A DNA stretch of 21,780 nucleotides from PWXP01 sp964487655. GTDB lineage: Bacteria > Planctomycetota > Planctomycetia > Pirellulales > Thermoguttaceae. Where the stretch lies: positions 1 to 21,780 of the forward strand of contig CAZASB010000047.1 of the NCBI GenBank assembly GCA_964487655.1, written 5' to 3'. The notes under the pieces were generated by a model. It saw only the letters and a list, made by a program, of their open reading frames with translations, made no database searches and was not told where the DNA came from. Position numbers and translations under genes: made by a program. This document shows, in pieces, positions 21,520 to 21,780 of the stretch. Numbering within the stretch: position 1 is the stretch's first letter; each line of letters starts with the position of its first letter.

Positions 21520-21780
21520 GACCAAAAACGGCCCTCTTCCATCCCCTTCCGATTCGACGTAACTCCTTATCCTGCAAGCACTTACGTCATTCTACGGTCG
21601 GCTCAGCTAACCCCTACTTAGGGTTAGTTTACCGTTGTAGCTACGGTAAACTACGGTAGGCCCCGGACAGCCGATTTCCGGCCAGGACACCCGGCCTTGG
21701 TGGCACCAGCGGCGGCCCCGTAGAACGCCCCCTAAGCCCCGGAAGCGGTCGGGGTATGGATACGGGGGCAGGCGGACCGG
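21520..21780. other. Palindrome-rich sequence after the tRNA break; candidate mobile-element end
   Basis: No gene is seen. Inverted repeats crowd 21556-21653: GACGTAA (21556-21562) with TTACGTC (21582-21588); CTAACCC (21607-21613) with GGGTTAG (21621-21627); TAGTTTACCGT (21625-21635) with ACGGTAAACTA (21643-21653), all perfect. CTACGGT occurs at 21592, 21641 and 21651. The base composition becomes very GC-rich after 21660. This resembles an attachment or arm-site region of an integrase or a replication/transfer origin, by context only. Confidence 0.4.

Noticed and set aside
21607..21653. Integron attC site or CRISPR array
   Set aside because: The dyads do not have the GTTRRRY/RYYYAAC core arrangement, and there are no regular repeat-spacer units.
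21520..21780. Group I intron in the tRNA-Lys anticodon loop
   Set aside because: I cannot find the conserved P, Q, R and S core elements or the 3' exon in the remaining 260 nt. An intron longer than the window cannot be excluded, but nothing supports it.

Overview
The window looks like a chromosomal segment from a planctomycete, probably of the Pirellulales/Gemmatales type. This is inferred from protein style, not from a marker-gene match. Clues are a secreted Cys-rich protein built of YTVCKPVWETR repeats (1-534), a planctomycete-type exported alpha/beta hydrolase, a small Cys/Pro-rich lipoprotein-like protein, a GspG-like pilin with a long leader, large exported proteins with low-complexity regions, and long intergenic gaps.

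Layout. Left edge: the repeat protein runs off the window on the minus strand, followed by a 560-nt regulatory gap and a type II pseudopilin-like gene ending in a strong hairpin. Positions 1684-5139 hold core translation genes: tRNA-Gln(TTG), then rpsB-tsf-pyrH-frr in the classical order. A sigma70-like promoter and a structured leader precede rpsB, which starts with TTG. The 755-nt gap after frr holds a hairpin and what reads as a decayed ATP-grasp gene. An exported cyclophilin and rsmD then diverge from overlapping promoters. They are followed by a 902-residue exported protein of unknown function and a convergent trpF.

Centre: 11458-15444 is a three-gene block resembling an exopolysaccharide export/chain-length module. 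It comprises a Wzz/GumC-like membrane coiled-coil protein, an ExeA-type AAA ATPase with a long acidic tail, and a CpsD/BY-kinase-like protein whose Walker A and Walker B motifs both look destroyed. Convergent to it by 18 nt is a membrane-anchored double-GGDEF protein, with the first domain intact and the second degenerate but keeping its inhibitory-site motif. Together these suggest cell-surface polysaccharide control linked to c-di-GMP, which is an inference from context.

Right: a TadG-like protein whose von Willebrand A domain is split by a long insertion with a polyproline tract, the exported hydrolase, and the small lipoprotein-like gene followed by a long hairpin. The window ends in a tRNA-Lys(TTT) gene that stops dead at the end of its anticodon loop, followed by 260 nt without a recognisable gene and with a cluster of inverted repeats and CTACGGT iterations. 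This is a candidate mobile-element junction.

The best candidates for something undescribed are the pseudokinase-containing polysaccharide module with its c-di-GMP neighbour, the tRNA-Lys half gene with adjoining palindromes, the 902-residue exported protein, and the rpsB leader.
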